This document shows, piece by piece, positions 1 through 8,436 of a stretch of 64,000 bases of DNA; position 1 is the first letter of the stretch, and the number at the start of each line of letters is the position of its first letter. Both the position numbers and the translations under genes were made by a program. The notes below the pieces were generated by a model. That model made no database searches. It saw only the letters and a list, made by a program, of their open reading frames with translations, and was not told the origin of the DNA. Source of the DNA: Rhodanobacter sp. C05 (lineage in GTDB: Bacteria; Pseudomonadota; Gammaproteobacteria; Xanthomonadales; Rhodanobacteraceae); contig NZ_MUNQ01000009.1 in NCBI RefSeq assembly GCF_002001165.1, forward strand, positions 124,001 to 188,000, given 5' to 3'.

Positions 1-112
1 TGATGTCATGCAGGAAGAACTCACGATCCAGCAGCACGTCGTCGCCGGCAAGAAACTTCATGATCCTGGCGTCGATCTGCACGCCGGATTTTTGCCATAG
101 GGGCTGAGTCAT
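1..112 (-). CDS. argH: Argininosuccinate lyase, N-terminal fragment (cut by window edge)
   Basis: Only the first 37 codons are present; the gene runs off the left edge. ArgH cleaves argininosuccinate to arginine and fumarate, the last step of arginine synthesis. The visible N-terminus begins [10 protein letters not shown] and continues with LAGDD and [10 protein letters not shown], which matches the ArgH N-terminus of xanthomonads. An AGGACAAGAAC Shine-Dalgarno stretch precedes the ATG. A 107-bp gap separates it from argC, wider than the other gaps in the operon, so it may have some promoter of its own. It is the last gene seen of the arginine operon. Confidence 0.85.
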   Translation of the reverse strand, partial: MTQPLWQKSGVQIDARIMKFLAGDDVLLDREFFLHDI

Positions 113-219
113 GTTCTTGTCCTGAAGTGGATTCCGGCTTGAGCAGCCCTTCGGCTGTTGAAAAACGCGTCGCCGAAATGACGAGCAAAGGCCCGCACAG
201 GCCATGCCGCATGGATGTG

Positions 220-1173
220 CTAAAGCGGAATGGCCGTGTATTCATCGACACCGATCGCACGGTTGATGTTCTGCATGGCCTGGGTGGCTGCACCCTTCAG
301 CAGGTTGTCCAGCGTCGCCACGATCACCACGCGCTTGCCATCGGCCGACAGGGAAAAACCGCCGATTTCGGCATGATGGCGATGGGCGATGCGGCTGACC
401 CACGGCGCTTCGTCGGTCACGGCCACCAATTTTTCGTGGTCATAGGCTGCATGGAAACGTGCAAATACGTCCTCGCGCTTCAACGGCCGGGTCAGATAGA
501 GATTGGTGGTGACCGTGAGTCCGCGGAAATGCGGTGCCACGTGCGGCATGAACTCCACTGGCACGCCGAGCCGGAACGACGCCTCCTTTTCGTGCATGTG
601 CCCAGTGAGTGCGTACGGCATCAGGTTGTCGCGCAGCTTGTCCGGATCGTTCTTGTCCGACGGTGTGGTGCCGGCACCGGAATAGCCGGACACGCCGAAG
701 CATACCGGTGGTGCGGCGAGCAGATCCTTCAGCGGCGCTATCGACAGCTGCATCGCGGTGGCATAGCAGCCGGGATTGCTGATGCGTCGCTCGCCACGCC
801 ACTTGTCGCGAGTCAGCTCGGGCAAGCCGTAGTACCAGCGCGGATCAAAGCGATAGTCAGCCGACAAGTCGATGATCAGCGGATCAGCACCTGCTGCATC
901 GAACGCCGACACGCAAACTTCGGCTTTGCCGTTGGGCAGCGCCAGAATCACCACGTCGGCGCCCAGCTTCGGCAGATCCTCGTGCGCCGGCGCGCTGTAC
1001 CACAGCTCGCCGCGGTACTCGGATACGTGCGCGTCGACGCGTTGGCCGTCCAGCTCGCGCGAGGAGACGAAGGCCAGTTCCAGCGCCGGATGCGCTGCGA
1101 TCAAGCGGATCAGCTCCGCACCGGTATGCCCTCGTGCGCCGACGATACCGATGCGCTTCCTGTTCGTGCTCAT
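220..1173 (-). CDS. argC: N-acetyl-gamma-glutamyl-phosphate reductase
   Basis: This NADPH-dependent enzyme reduces N-acetylglutamyl phosphate to the semialdehyde, the third step of arginine synthesis. The 317-residue protein has an N-terminal Rossmann segment ([12 protein letters not shown], about residues 9-20) and the nucleophile motif SNPGCYAT with Cys136. A later [11 protein letters not shown] segment fits the conserved histidine region of the family. It lacks the insertions of the long ArgC type. It starts only 3 bp after the argB stop, so the two are almost certainly co-translated. Confidence 0.95.
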   Translation of the reverse strand: MSTNRKRIGIVGARGHTGAELIRLIAAHPALELAFVSSRELDGQRVDAHVSEYRGELWYSAPAHEDLPKLGADVVILALPNGKAEVCVSAFDAAGADPLIIDLSADYRFDPRWYYGLPELTRDKWRGERRISNPGCYATAMQLSIAPLKDLLAAPPVCFGVSGYSGAGTTPSDKNDPDKLRDNLMPYALTGHMHEKEASFRLGVPVEFMPHVAPHFRGLTVTTNLYLTRPLKREDVFARFHAAYDHEKLVAVTDEAPWVSRIAHRHHAEIGGFSLSADGKRVVIVATLDNLLKGAATQAMQNINRAIGVDEYTAIPL

Positions 1174-1176
1174 GCT

Positions 1177-2493
1177 TCAGTCCGTCAAGGTCGGTTGCCG
1201 CTGTGCGCAATGCGTCACGCAGCGGGCGATGGTGTCGAAGTCATGGATGCCATACCAGAACACCTTCCAGTACGGCTGCTTGAGGCAACCATCGGACTCG
1301 GCATAATAAAAAGGATTCACCGGGTTGCCGTGGCGCGAGCGCCAGAACAGCTGCGGGTTCTCCTCGCGCATCACCTGCCACACCGCGCGCCCCAGGCCCT
1401 CGCCCTGCGCATCGTCGAGCACGGCGAACTTGTCCAGATACGGTAGACCCCCCTCCTCGGTGAGGATCATCGCGGTGCGATAGTTCTCACTCACGTAGAT
1501 GCGCAGTGGCTGGGTGCGTTCGAAATAGTCCGGCACCAGCGTGCGGCCGAAACTCGACTCGATCAGCGTACGCATCCGCTCAAGGTCGATACCTTCCCAC
1601 GAGTCGAACGTCAGCACCTTCTCGCCGCGCCGCACCAGCGTTCCCGAACCCTTGTGGGTGAACAGCTCCTTGGCCAGTTCCGCCGGCCGGGTGATTGACA
1701 CCGACGAGGTCAACGGCAAGTCGGCCAGCAGGTCGGCGATCTGCTCCAGCTTCAGGCGCATGCCGCCATTGATCCACAGCTGCGCCATCAGGTGCTCGTA
1801 CTCGGTGGACAGGTTGATCGAGTCGATCAGCTTGCCCTGCTCGTCGAGCAGACCACCGGTGCCGGTGAGGAACACGATCTTGTACGGCTGCAGCACGCGC
1901 ACCAGTTCGTTGGCGGCGAAGTCGGCGTTGATGTTGAGGATCTGCCCTTCATCGGTCTCGCCGAGGCTGGCGATCACCGGGATCGAGCCGGCCCGCAGGC
2001 TGGCCTCGATCGGCGCCAGGTTGATACTGTCGACCTTGCCGACCATGCCGTAGGTGTCGGGGTCGAGATAGCTGGCCATGAACACGCCGGTCGCCACCGA
2101 GGTGGCGCGCGTATCCATCGACTGCAGTGCCTCGACCAGCTTCAGGTTCTGCTGCTGGAACACGCGCCGCACAATGCCGAGCGCCTTCGGCGAAGTGACG
2201 CGCAGGCCACCCACCGTGTGTTTCTCGATGCCGGCGGCTGACAGTTCCTCATCCAGCTGCGGACCGGCGCCGTGCAGCACGATCGGGGTGAGTCCGACCT
2301 GCTGCAGGAAGGTCAGCGACGAGGCGAGATCGGCCAGCTCGTCGCGCAGCACGGCGCCGCCCACCTTCACCACGGCGAAGCGCTTGGCGCCGACTTCGGA
2401 GAAGCGCTTGAGGTACTGCTGGATTTCCTTCGCGCTGCCCATGCTTGAGAGCAGGCGCACGATGGTCTTGCGGGTGTGCTTATGCGTTTCCAC
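1177..2493 (-). CDS. argB: Bifunctional N-acetylglutamate kinase / synthase
   Basis: The N-terminal ~285 residues form an amino-acid kinase domain ([35 protein letters not shown]) that phosphorylates N-acetylglutamate. The C-terminal ~150 residues form a GNAT-like NAT domain ([36 protein letters not shown]). This matches the fused NAGK/NAGS described in Xanthomonas, so the protein probably makes and phosphorylates acetylglutamate and is the likely arginine-sensitive step. I chose a GTG start (438 residues) because upstream residues look non-coding. It overlaps argE by 14 bp. The Shine-Dalgarno is weak; an ATG 17 codons later is the alternative. Confidence 0.9.
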   Translation of the reverse strand: METHKHTRKTIVRLLSSMGSAKEIQQYLKRFSEVGAKRFAVVKVGGAVLRDELADLASSLTFLQQVGLTPIVLHGAGPQLDEELSAAGIEKHTVGGLRVTSPKALGIVRRVFQQQNLKLVEALQSMDTRATSVATGVFMASYLDPDTYGMVGKVDSINLAPIEASLRAGSIPVIASLGETDEGQILNINADFAANELVRVLQPYKIVFLTGTGGLLDEQGKLIDSINLSTEYEHLMAQLWINGGMRLKLEQIADLLADLPLTSSVSITRPAELAKELFTHKGSGTLVRRGEKVLTFDSWEGIDLERMRTLIESSFGRTLVPDYFERTQPLRIYVSENYRTAMILTEEGGLPYLDKFAVLDDAQGEGLGRAVWQVMREENPQLFWRSRHGNPVNPFYYAESDGCLKQPYWKVFWYGIHDFDTIARCVTHCAQRQPTLTD

Positions 2494-3580
2494 TGTCAAC
2501 GATCCGGTAAATGTCTTCTGCGTACTGCTGCAATTGACTGAGCGCGACCCACTCGTCGGCGCTGTGCGCCTGGGCGATGTCGCCCGGGCCGTAGACGAAG
2601 GCGGTATAGCCCGCGGCCGAGAACAGCGCGGCCTCGGTCCAGAAATCCACCGCGTTGCCGATCGGCAGCTCCAGTTCATCGGCGATGTCGCGGGCAGCAA
2701 GGCGGCGCTCCTCGGCCCGTGCGGTATCGCCAGCTGGCAGCGAGGCACCGCGGAAGGTCTCGATGAACTCCACCGGCGCAGGCTCCAGCAACGTGGAGAA
2801 ACGTTGCAGCAACTGGTCCGGATCCATCGTCGGCAGCGGGCGGAAACCGAAACGCACCTCCGCCGTGGGCGCGATCATGTTCGCCTTGATGCCGCCTTCG
2901 ATGCGACCGATATTGAAGCGCAACCCGGTGAGTCCACCGAAGCGCTCATGCGATTGCGCGGCGACGAAATCCAGCGCCGCGTCACCCCAGCGCACCGTCT
3001 GGTGCAAGGCGCTATCGCTGGGCTTCTGTTCGCCCGAAGCGTGGCCGGCGTGACCGGCGAAACGCATCAGCACCGACTGGATGCCACGATGTGCCAGCAC
3101 TGCCTCGGCCCCGGTCGGCTCGGCCACGACCACCGCTTCGTAACGGTGCGACTCGCTGAGGAAGCCGGCGATGCAACGTGGATCGTTCGCCTCCTCATCG
3201 GTGGACAGCAGCAACGCCAGCGGACCGTCGGTGGCATTCGCCACTGCCAGCAACGCTGCCGCGGCACCCTTGATGTCGCAGGCACCGAGGCCGATCGCAC
3301 GATCCGCGGTGACCCGCAGTTCGTGCGGGTTCGCACTCCAGTGCGGCGAATCCGGCACCGTATCCATATGCACGTTGAACAGGTATTTCGGCTGGCCACG
3401 TACAGCATGCAGGGTCACTGCGCCGGCGCCGTAATCGGTCACCTTGACGTCGAAATCGGATAACTGCGCGCGCAGATAATCGAAGATGCCGTCGGTGCCG
3501 ATCGCACGCGGCGGGTTGCGCGTGTCGAAACCGACGAGTGCCTTCAGGTGTTCCAGTGTGGCTTGGAGTAGCGGGTTCAT
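2480..3580 (-). CDS. argE: N-acetylcitrulline/acetylornithine deacetylase (M20 family)
   Basis: A 366-residue M20 zinc hydrolase. Metal-site motifs are visible: [31 protein letters not shown] and AEPTGAE. In organisms with acetylornithine carbamoyltransferase, which this operon encodes, the ArgE homologue deacetylates N-acetylcitrulline rather than acetylornithine. I infer that role here. The ATG overlaps the stop of the upstream GNAT gene as ATGA, and the 3' end overlaps argB, so translation is coupled on both sides. Confidence 0.9.
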   Translation of the reverse strand: MNPLLQATLEHLKALVGFDTRNPPRAIGTDGIFDYLRAQLSDFDVKVTDYGAGAVTLHAVRGQPKYLFNVHMDTVPDSPHWSANPHELRVTADRAIGLGACDIKGAAAALLAVANATDGPLALLLSTDEEANDPRCIAGFLSESHRYEAVVVAEPTGAEAVLAHRGIQSVLMRFAGHAGHASGEQKPSDSALHQTVRWGDAALDFVAAQSHERFGGLTGLRFNIGRIEGGIKANMIAPTAEVRFGFRPLPTMDPDQLLQRFSTLLEPAPVEFIETFRGASLPAGDTARAEERRLAARDIADELELPIGNAVDFWTEAALFSAAGYTAFVYGPGDIAQAHSADEWVALSQLQQYAEDIYRIVDSGNA

Positions 3581-4017
3581 GGCCTGCCTGGTGCTCTTGT
3601 GTAGACGTCCGGATCGAGTTTTTCCATCAAGGTCTGCGGCCGCGCGGGCGCAGCGAAACCGAAGCCGGCATATAGTCCGTGCGCGTCGCTGGTGGCCAGA
3701 CTGAAGCGGCGCAGCCCCTGCAGCTGCGGATGCGCCATGACAGCCGCCGTCAGTGTCCTGGCATGGCCTTGTCCGCGGTGTTCCGGCAGAACGAACACAT
3801 CCGCCAGATAACCGAAGGTGGCGCCATCGGTGACCACCCGCGCGAACGCCACCTGGCGCCCGTCGATGTAGCCACCGAAGCACAGCGATCCGGCGATTGC
3901 CCGTTCCACGGTCGCGCGCGGGATGCCGCGGCTCCAGTAGGCCTCGGTGGAAAGGAAACGATGGATCAGCTCGATGTCGAGCTGATCCTTGTCCGTGCTT
4001 ATCTGCAAAGCGCCCAT
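3577..4017 (-). CDS. GNAT family N-acetyltransferase inside the arg operon
   Basis: A 146-residue single-domain GNAT protein. The acetyl-CoA pyrophosphate loop is visible as LPEHRGQGHARTL (about residues 77-89), followed by a C-terminal GLYAGFGF segment. Its substrate cannot be read from sequence. It lies 6 bp after argG and overlaps argE by ATGA, so it is part of the arginine operon. It could acetylate an arginine-pathway intermediate or amino acid, but acetylglutamate synthesis is already covered by the NAT domain of ArgB. Confidence 0.85.
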   Translation of the reverse strand: MGALQISTDKDQLDIELIHRFLSTEAYWSRGIPRATVERAIAGSLCFGGYIDGRQVAFARVVTDGATFGYLADVFVLPEHRGQGHARTLTAAVMAHPQLQGLRRFSLATSDAHGLYAGFGFAAPARPQTLMEKLDPDVYTRAPGRP

Positions 4018-4023
4018 GCGGCC

Positions 4024-5229
4024 TCAGCCCTTGTTCGCCGGCCGATTGACCTCAGCCCACAGCGTGCTGCTCATGCCGAACAGCTTGATGAAGCCCTCGG
4101 CTTCCTCCACGCCCCAGTCGGCCGACTGCGCGTAAGTGGCACCCTTGGCATTGAGGATGTGCTTCGACTCGACCGCAACGGGGTTGACGATGCCGCCGCT
4201 GGTTTCCAGCGTGACTTCGCCGTTGACGGTGGACTGGCTGGAGGCAAGGAAGGCTTCCAGGTCGGTCTTCAGCGGGTCGTGGAAGAAGCCCTCGTAGACC
4301 AGCTCCACCCACTTGCGTGCCACCTCGGGCTTGAAGCGGTTTTGCTGCTTGGACAGCACGGCTTCTTCCAGCGCGCGATGCGCGGCAAGCAGCACGGTCA
4401 GACCCGGTGCCTCGAAGATGATGCGACCCTTCAGGCCGATCGTGGTGTCGCCGGTGTAGATGCCGCGACCGACGCCGTACTGGGCGAACAGGCCATTCAA
4501 TTTGGCCAACATCGTGTGGCCGGCGATCTTCTCGCCATCCAGTGTCACCGCCTCGCCTTTCACGAAGCCGATCTTCACGCGCAGCGGTTTGGACGGCCAT
4601 TCGGCGCGCGGCTTGCACCAGCCTGCCGCGCCCTCGCCTGGCGCCTGCCAGCGATCGATCTCGCCGCCGGACATGGTCAGGCCAAGCAGGTTCTCGTTGA
4701 TCGTGTAGGCCTGTTGCTTGGCGCGCACGCCGAAGCCACGCTGCTCCAGATAGGCCTGCTCATAGGCGCGCGTCTGCGTGTGTTCCTTCTGGATCTCGCG
4801 GATCGGCGCCACGATCTCGTAATCGCCCAGCGCCTTCACCGTGAGATCGAAGCGCACCTGGTCGTTGCCCATGCCGGTGCAACCGTGCGCGATCGCCTTG
4901 GTCCCCAATTCGGCGGCACGCTTCAACGCGGCCTTGACGATCAGGTAACGATCGGAGACCAGCAGCGGGTACTGACCCTGATAGCCCTCGCCCGCCTGCA
5001 CAAAGGGTTTCACGAAGCCTTCCCAGATCGCCGGGCCGCCATCGACGGTGACGTGCGATGTGACACCCAGCTCGGCCGCGCGCTGTTCGATAAACGCGCG
5101 CTCCTCCGCATCGACACCGCCGGTGTCGGCAAACACGGTATGCACGGCCCAACCGCGCTCCTGCAGGTAAGGCACGCAGAAGCTGGTGTCGAGGCCACCG
5201 GAAAACGCGAGAACGATGTCTTTGCTCAT
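4024..5229 (-). CDS. argG: Argininosuccinate synthase
   Basis: ArgG joins citrulline and aspartate using ATP. The 401-residue protein opens with the PP-loop [15 protein letters not shown] (about residues 8-22), continues with [14 protein letters not shown] and later carries [11 protein letters not shown]. Length and motifs fit the type II, argininosuccinate-synthase-like form. Its citrulline would come from deacetylation of acetylcitrulline by the downstream ArgE. It sits 27 bp after the OsmC-like gene and 6 bp before the GNAT gene. Confidence 0.95.
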   Translation of the reverse strand: MSKDIVLAFSGGLDTSFCVPYLQERGWAVHTVFADTGGVDAEERAFIEQRAAELGVTSHVTVDGGPAIWEGFVKPFVQAGEGYQGQYPLLVSDRYLIVKAALKRAAELGTKAIAHGCTGMGNDQVRFDLTVKALGDYEIVAPIREIQKEHTQTRAYEQAYLEQRGFGVRAKQQAYTINENLLGLTMSGGEIDRWQAPGEGAAGWCKPRAEWPSKPLRVKIGFVKGEAVTLDGEKIAGHTMLAKLNGLFAQYGVGRGIYTGDTTIGLKGRIIFEAPGLTVLLAAHRALEEAVLSKQQNRFKPEVARKWVELVYEGFFHDPLKTDLEAFLASSQSTVNGEVTLETSGGIVNPVAVESKHILNAKGATYAQSADWGVEEAEGFIKLFGMSSTLWAEVNRPANKG

Positions 5230-5256
5230 GGCTTGCAGATCCTGAAAATGTAGCGG

Positions 5257-5736
5257 TCAGACGGATTCAACGACGATGCGCGGTACGCAGCGCACCGGAA
5301 AATTCACGGAATTGGCGATGAAGCAGGCGTGGTGGGCCGCCTCATGTGCAGCCGCAGCCTTGACCGGATCGCTGCCGGCACTGATGGTCACCGTGGGATG
5401 CAACACGACCTCGACGAAGCGACCACCATCGCCTTCGGTCGCCATCGTGCCTTCGGCGGCGTCGGTATAAGCAGTCACGACCACGCCCGCCATCGTGGCC
5501 ATATGCAGGTACGACAGCATATGGCAGGTGGACAACGCGGTTACCAGCATGTCTTCCGGGTTGTGCCTGGCGGCGTCACCGCGGAACGTGGGATCGGACG
5601 AACCGGCCAGAGTCTGCTTGCCCGCGATGCGGATCGCGTGGTCACGGCTGTAATTGCGATAGCCATCCGTGCCGCTGCCGAGGTTGCCGGTCCACTCCAC
5701 GTCCACGCGATAGTGGTGCTGATGTCCGCTGCTCAC
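5257..5736 (-). CDS. OsmC-like peroxiredoxin-related protein
   Basis: A 159-residue OsmC/Ohr-fold protein. The family's two redox cysteines are visible as ALSTCHMLSYL (about residue 71) and HHACFIANSVNFPV. OsmC proteins reduce organic hydroperoxides in the cytoplasm. The start is GTG, sharing one base with the TAG stop of the upstream paiB-like gene, so translation is probably coupled. Its position between argF' and argG is unexpected for a peroxide-defence protein. Confidence 0.85.
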   Translation of the reverse strand: MSSGHQHHYRVDVEWTGNLGSGTDGYRNYSRDHAIRIAGKQTLAGSSDPTFRGDAARHNPEDMLVTALSTCHMLSYLHMATMAGVVVTAYTDAAEGTMATEGDGGRFVEVVLHPTVTISAGSDPVKAAAAHEAAHHACFIANSVNFPVRCVPRIVVESV

Positions 5737-6359
5737 TATTTAGATTCCTCTTGTTGAGCCATCAGGTCGGCCAGTTCGGCATCGCCATCGCCATCGCGCT
5801 GCCGCAAACCGTGAATCACACCGAGGCGATTGGCTTCGGGGTGGTTCTGGCTCAGCTTGAACTTGCCTTCGATGCGATCAATCGCGATCTCCAGGCCGAC
5901 GATGCCATGCAACGATTTCTCGATGTGGTCCTCTGGTGCATCCGAGACCTTCCATGGCGCCGGCAATCCCGACTCATGCCGGTCGGTCAACGTCTCCAGC
6001 AGCTTGCGCAGCCAGACCGCATCCTCGACCACACGCAACCTGCCATGCACATGCACCACCGCGTAGTTCCATGTCGGCACTTCACGGCCGGTCTCGTGCT
6101 TGCTCGGATACCAGTTCGGACTGATATAGCCGTCCGGTCCGCGAAAGATCAGCAGCACCTCGGCGCCGTCCGCCTGCCGCAACTCGTTGCCGCGCGCGAC
6201 ATGCCCGTGCAGCAGGTTGTTGCCAACCAGCTCGAATGGCAGATGATTGGCCACCAGCCCGATATCGGTATGGAGAACCACCGTGGCGAACGGAAAATCA
6301 TGGATCAGCCCGTGCAGGGCTTGGATCCGCGTTTCGTTGAAGTAACTGGGTGTGTACAT
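5736..6359 (-). CDS. PaiB-family FMN-binding protein
   Basis: A 207-residue protein of the PaiB/FMN-binding split-barrel family, historically annotated as a negative transcriptional regulator. Family features visible are the start MYTPSYFNE, HLPFELVGNNLLHGHVARGN, YISPNWYPSK, VPTWNYAVVHVHG and a C-terminal KLSQNHPEANR motif. These make family membership secure, but the reaction or regulatory target is unknown. It starts 18 bp after argF' and overlaps the OsmC-like gene by one base, so it belongs to the arginine transcript. Confidence 0.85.
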   Translation of the reverse strand: MYTPSYFNETRIQALHGLIHDFPFATVVLHTDIGLVANHLPFELVGNNLLHGHVARGNELRQADGAEVLLIFRGPDGYISPNWYPSKHETGREVPTWNYAVVHVHGRLRVVEDAVWLRKLLETLTDRHESGLPAPWKVSDAPEDHIEKSLHGIVGLEIAIDRIEGKFKLSQNHPEANRLGVIHGLRQRDGDGDAELADLMAQQEESK

Positions 6360-6377
6360 GGAGCTTCCCTAAAGATC

Positions 6378-7385
6378 TCAGCGACCAGCCATCAACGACA
6401 CCATCACCGCCTTCTGCACGTGCAGGCGGTTCTCGGCTTCGTCGATCGCGATGCAGGCAGGCGAGTCCATCACTGCATCGGTGGCCTTGATGTTCCGGCG
6501 CAACGGCAGGCAGTGGCTGAACAGGCCGTGGTTGGTCAAGGCCATCTTCGCCTCGTCGACGATGAAGTGCTTGTGCGCTTCGCGGATCGGCTTTTCCTGC
6601 TCCCAGCGACCGAAGAACGGCAGCGCGCCCCAGCTCTTGGCGTAAACAACATCGGCGCCGGCATAGGCCTCTTCGATGTTGTGGCTGACCTTGAAGGAGC
6701 CCCCGTTCTCCTTTGCGTTCTGCTCGCCGAACGCCATGTAGCGCTCGTCCAGAACATAGTCAGGCGTCGGGCATAGCAGGGTCACGTCCATGCCCATCTT
6801 GGTCGCGATCAACAGCGCCGAATTCGCCACCGCAGTGTTCAGCGGTTTCGGGTGATAGGTCCAGGTGAGCACGTACTTCTTGTTCTGCAGGTTGCCCAGG
6901 TGTTCCTTCATCGCCAGCGCATGCGCCAGCTCCTGGCAGGGATGGGTAATCGTCTCCATGTTGATCACCGGCACGGTGGCGTACTGCGCAAAGGCCTTGA
7001 TCACCTTGTCCTCGCGGTCCACCGCCCAGTCCTGGAATTTCGGAAACGCACGCACGGCGATCAGGTCGACATAACGCGACAGCACGCGCGCCACTTCGGC
7101 GATGTGCTCCTCGGTGTCGCCATCCATCACGCTGCCCACCTCGAACTCGATCGGCCATGCGTCCTTGCCCGGTGACAGCACGATGGCATGCGCCCCCAGA
7201 TGGAACGCGCCCAGCTCGAAACTGGTGCGGGTGCGCATCGACGGATTGAAGAACAGCAGCGCAACGGACTTGCCGGCCAGCTGCTGGCCACGCGGCGAGC
7301 GCTTGAATGCAGCCGCCTGCTCCAGCAGCGCATCGATCTCGGCGCGGCTGTAATCCTGGGTGGTGATGAAGTGGCGAATGGTCAT
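6378..7385 (-). CDS. argF': N-acetylornithine carbamoyltransferase
   Basis: A 335-residue aspartate/ornithine carbamoyltransferase-fold enzyme that converts acetylornithine and carbamoyl phosphate to acetylcitrulline. The carbamoyl-phosphate motif is SMRTRT (residues 49-54), HPCQE follows at about 148-152, and LPLRRNIKATD holds the lysine (about 300) that is carboxylated in the Xanthomonas enzyme. The segment GDTEEH puts a Glu at about 92. A Glu here is known to select acetylornithine over succinylornithine. This is the first structural gene of the arg operon, with a candidate attenuator 50 bp upstream. Confidence 0.95.
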   Translation of the reverse strand: MTIRHFITTQDYSRAEIDALLEQAAAFKRSPRGQQLAGKSVALLFFNPSMRTRTSFELGAFHLGAHAIVLSPGKDAWPIEFEVGSVMDGDTEEHIAEVARVLSRYVDLIAVRAFPKFQDWAVDREDKVIKAFAQYATVPVINMETITHPCQELAHALAMKEHLGNLQNKKYVLTWTYHPKPLNTAVANSALLIATKMGMDVTLLCPTPDYVLDERYMAFGEQNAKENGGSFKVSHNIEEAYAGADVVYAKSWGALPFFGRWEQEKPIREAHKHFIVDEAKMALTNHGLFSHCLPLRRNIKATDAVMDSPACIAIDEAENRLHVQKAVMVSLMAGR

Positions 7386-7427
7386 CGATCTTTTCCCTGC
7401 AGCTCCCGCCGCATGAAGTCAAAATCC

Positions 7428-7460
7428 AAAAACAAAAAACCCGGCACAGGGCCGGGTTTT
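7428..7460 (-). terminator. Intrinsic terminator in the argF' leader (candidate attenuator)
   Basis: On the minus strand AAAACCCGGC, loop CCTGT, GCCGGGTTTT form a perfect 10-bp stem followed by T6-G-T5. The T tract exists only in the minus direction, so it acts on transcripts heading into argF', whose ATG is about 43 bases further on. It does not simply end the glycine-zipper gene, which has its own hairpin about 240 bp earlier. Its 5' arm can instead pair perfectly with GGCCGGGT at 7495-7502 on the same RNA, which would break the terminator. Confidence 0.8.
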
Positions 7461-7492
7461 GTCGTCGATACACATGAAACGCGCGCGACAGC

Positions 7493-7597
7493 CTACCCGG
7501 CCGAATGTCGATACAACGGTCGGCGCGCACGCGATGTCATGCCGGCAGCCGCGCGGGCGCTGGTAAGTACGGTGGCGGTATAGACGGCTGCGGACAT
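7493..7597 (-). CDS. Putative Arg-rich leader peptide of the arg operon
   Basis: A 34-codon frame starting at an ATG with GGAA seven bases upstream; an alternative internal ATG at 7540 gives 15 codons, MTSRARRPLYRHSAG. The last 13 codons hold four Arg codons (CGT, CGC, CGA, CGA). The final codons and stop (GCC GGG TAG) lie inside GGCCGGGT, which is complementary to the 5' arm of the terminator downstream. A ribosome at the stop would mask this segment, whereas one stalled at the early Arg codons would leave it free. This is inferred from layout; high GC makes Arg codons common. Confidence 0.45.
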   Translation of the reverse strand: MSAAVYTATVLTSARAAAGMTSRARRPLYRHSAG

Positions 7598-7674
7598 GCA
7601 GGGTTCCAGATGGTTGGCGTACATGATGGCGACAATTTCGCTGCCATGCAACAAAAAAATCAACGACCCAAACG

Positions 7675-7700
7675 ATATCGCCGCCCGAAGGCGGCGATAT
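7675..7700 (-). terminator. UUCG-capped hairpin after the glycine-zipper gene
   Basis: A perfect 11-bp inverted repeat (ATATCGCCGCC / GGCGGCGATAT) lies 22 bp beyond the stop codon of the glycine-zipper gene. Read on the minus strand the loop is C(TTCG)G, an unusually stable tetraloop. A T7 run follows about 17 bases later. It probably ends or protects that transcript. The T run is rather distant for a textbook intrinsic terminator. Confidence 0.6.
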
Positions 7701-7721
7701 GGTCGGCTGTTGAAGTTGGAC

Positions 7722-8255
7722 TCAGTCCGCTGGCTCGACACTTACGCGCACGCGCAGGCGTTCACCTGGATCGTAGTTCAGTCGTGACATGTACACCTCG
7801 CCGCGATAACGGTACTCCACGTCGTAGCCGATGATCCGGCGCTGCTCCGCGACTGTATTGACCTGGTTACAAGTAGTCTGGGTGGTCTGGTAGTCACCGC
7901 CCTTGTTCGACACGCTGTTGCCCACGGCGCCACCGACCACGGCGCCACCCACGGTCGCAGCCGTACGGCCATCGCCCTTGCCGATGGTATGTCCCAGTAC
8001 ACCACCGATCACGGCGCCCAGTACGGTACCGGCGGCACTGTTGCCGGGATCTCGCTGCACTACCTGCTGGTCGTAGCACTGCTGCTGCGGCACATTCGTG
8101 CGTGTCACGCCCTGCACCGGATCCGCACGCAGCACATCTGCCCAGCCATAATGGGCATTGTCGTCACCACCATTCGGTGGAGTGCGCGCATCCTGCGCAT
8201 AGGCACTGGAAGCCACCAGGGCGAGTACCAGTGCGGAGAGCCATAACTTGGTCAT
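7722..8255 (-). CDS. Glycine-zipper 2TM envelope protein
   Basis: A 177-residue exported protein. The chosen ATG has GGGAGG five bases upstream and begins a clear signal peptide ending near AYA-Q (residues 1-21). The central region (about 80-125) is a glycine zipper with repeated GxxxG spacing (GTVLGAVIGGVLGHTIG, VGGAVVGGAVGNSV), the Rickettsia 17-kDa antigen type. The C-terminal third (YDVEYRYRGEVY, LRVRVSVEP) resembles the soluble domain of such proteins. It is likely an outer-membrane or periplasmic structural protein; no lipobox cysteine is seen at the cleavage site. Transcription diverges from cysS. Confidence 0.8.
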   Translation of the reverse strand: MTKLWLSALVLALVASSAYAQDARTPPNGGDDNAHYGWADVLRADPVQGVTRTNVPQQQCYDQQVVQRDPGNSAAGTVLGAVIGGVLGHTIGKGDGRTAATVGGAVVGGAVGNSVSNKGGDYQTTQTTCNQVNTVAEQRRIIGYDVEYRYRGEVYMSRLNYDPGERLRVRVSVEPAD

Positions 8256-8436
8256 TGCGACCTCCCAATCAAAAGCAACAAGCGTGCATGTGCACGTAAC
8301 TGGTTGCATTCCAGCAAATTCACGCTGAATACAGGCTTAGAATTAACCTTTCGCAACCATCCCGCTTACACCTTGTTAAGATCTTGGGTCGATCGTGCCA
8401 TGCTCGGCGCGGCCCACGCTGCGGATTTCTCCCTAC

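Noticed and set aside
127..1446. Long plus-strand open frame opposite argC and argB
   Set aside because: It mirrors two recognised genes; high GC removes stops on the opposite strand. No family motif.
3679..5253. Plus-strand frame of over 500 codons opposite argG and the GNAT gene
   Set aside because: Shadow of argG; composition and lack of motifs fit an antisense frame.
7598..7741. Longer version of the arg leader frame, up to 82 codons
   Set aside because: It would run through the UUCG hairpin and into the glycine-zipper gene; the short starts near the Shine-Dalgarno are more likely.
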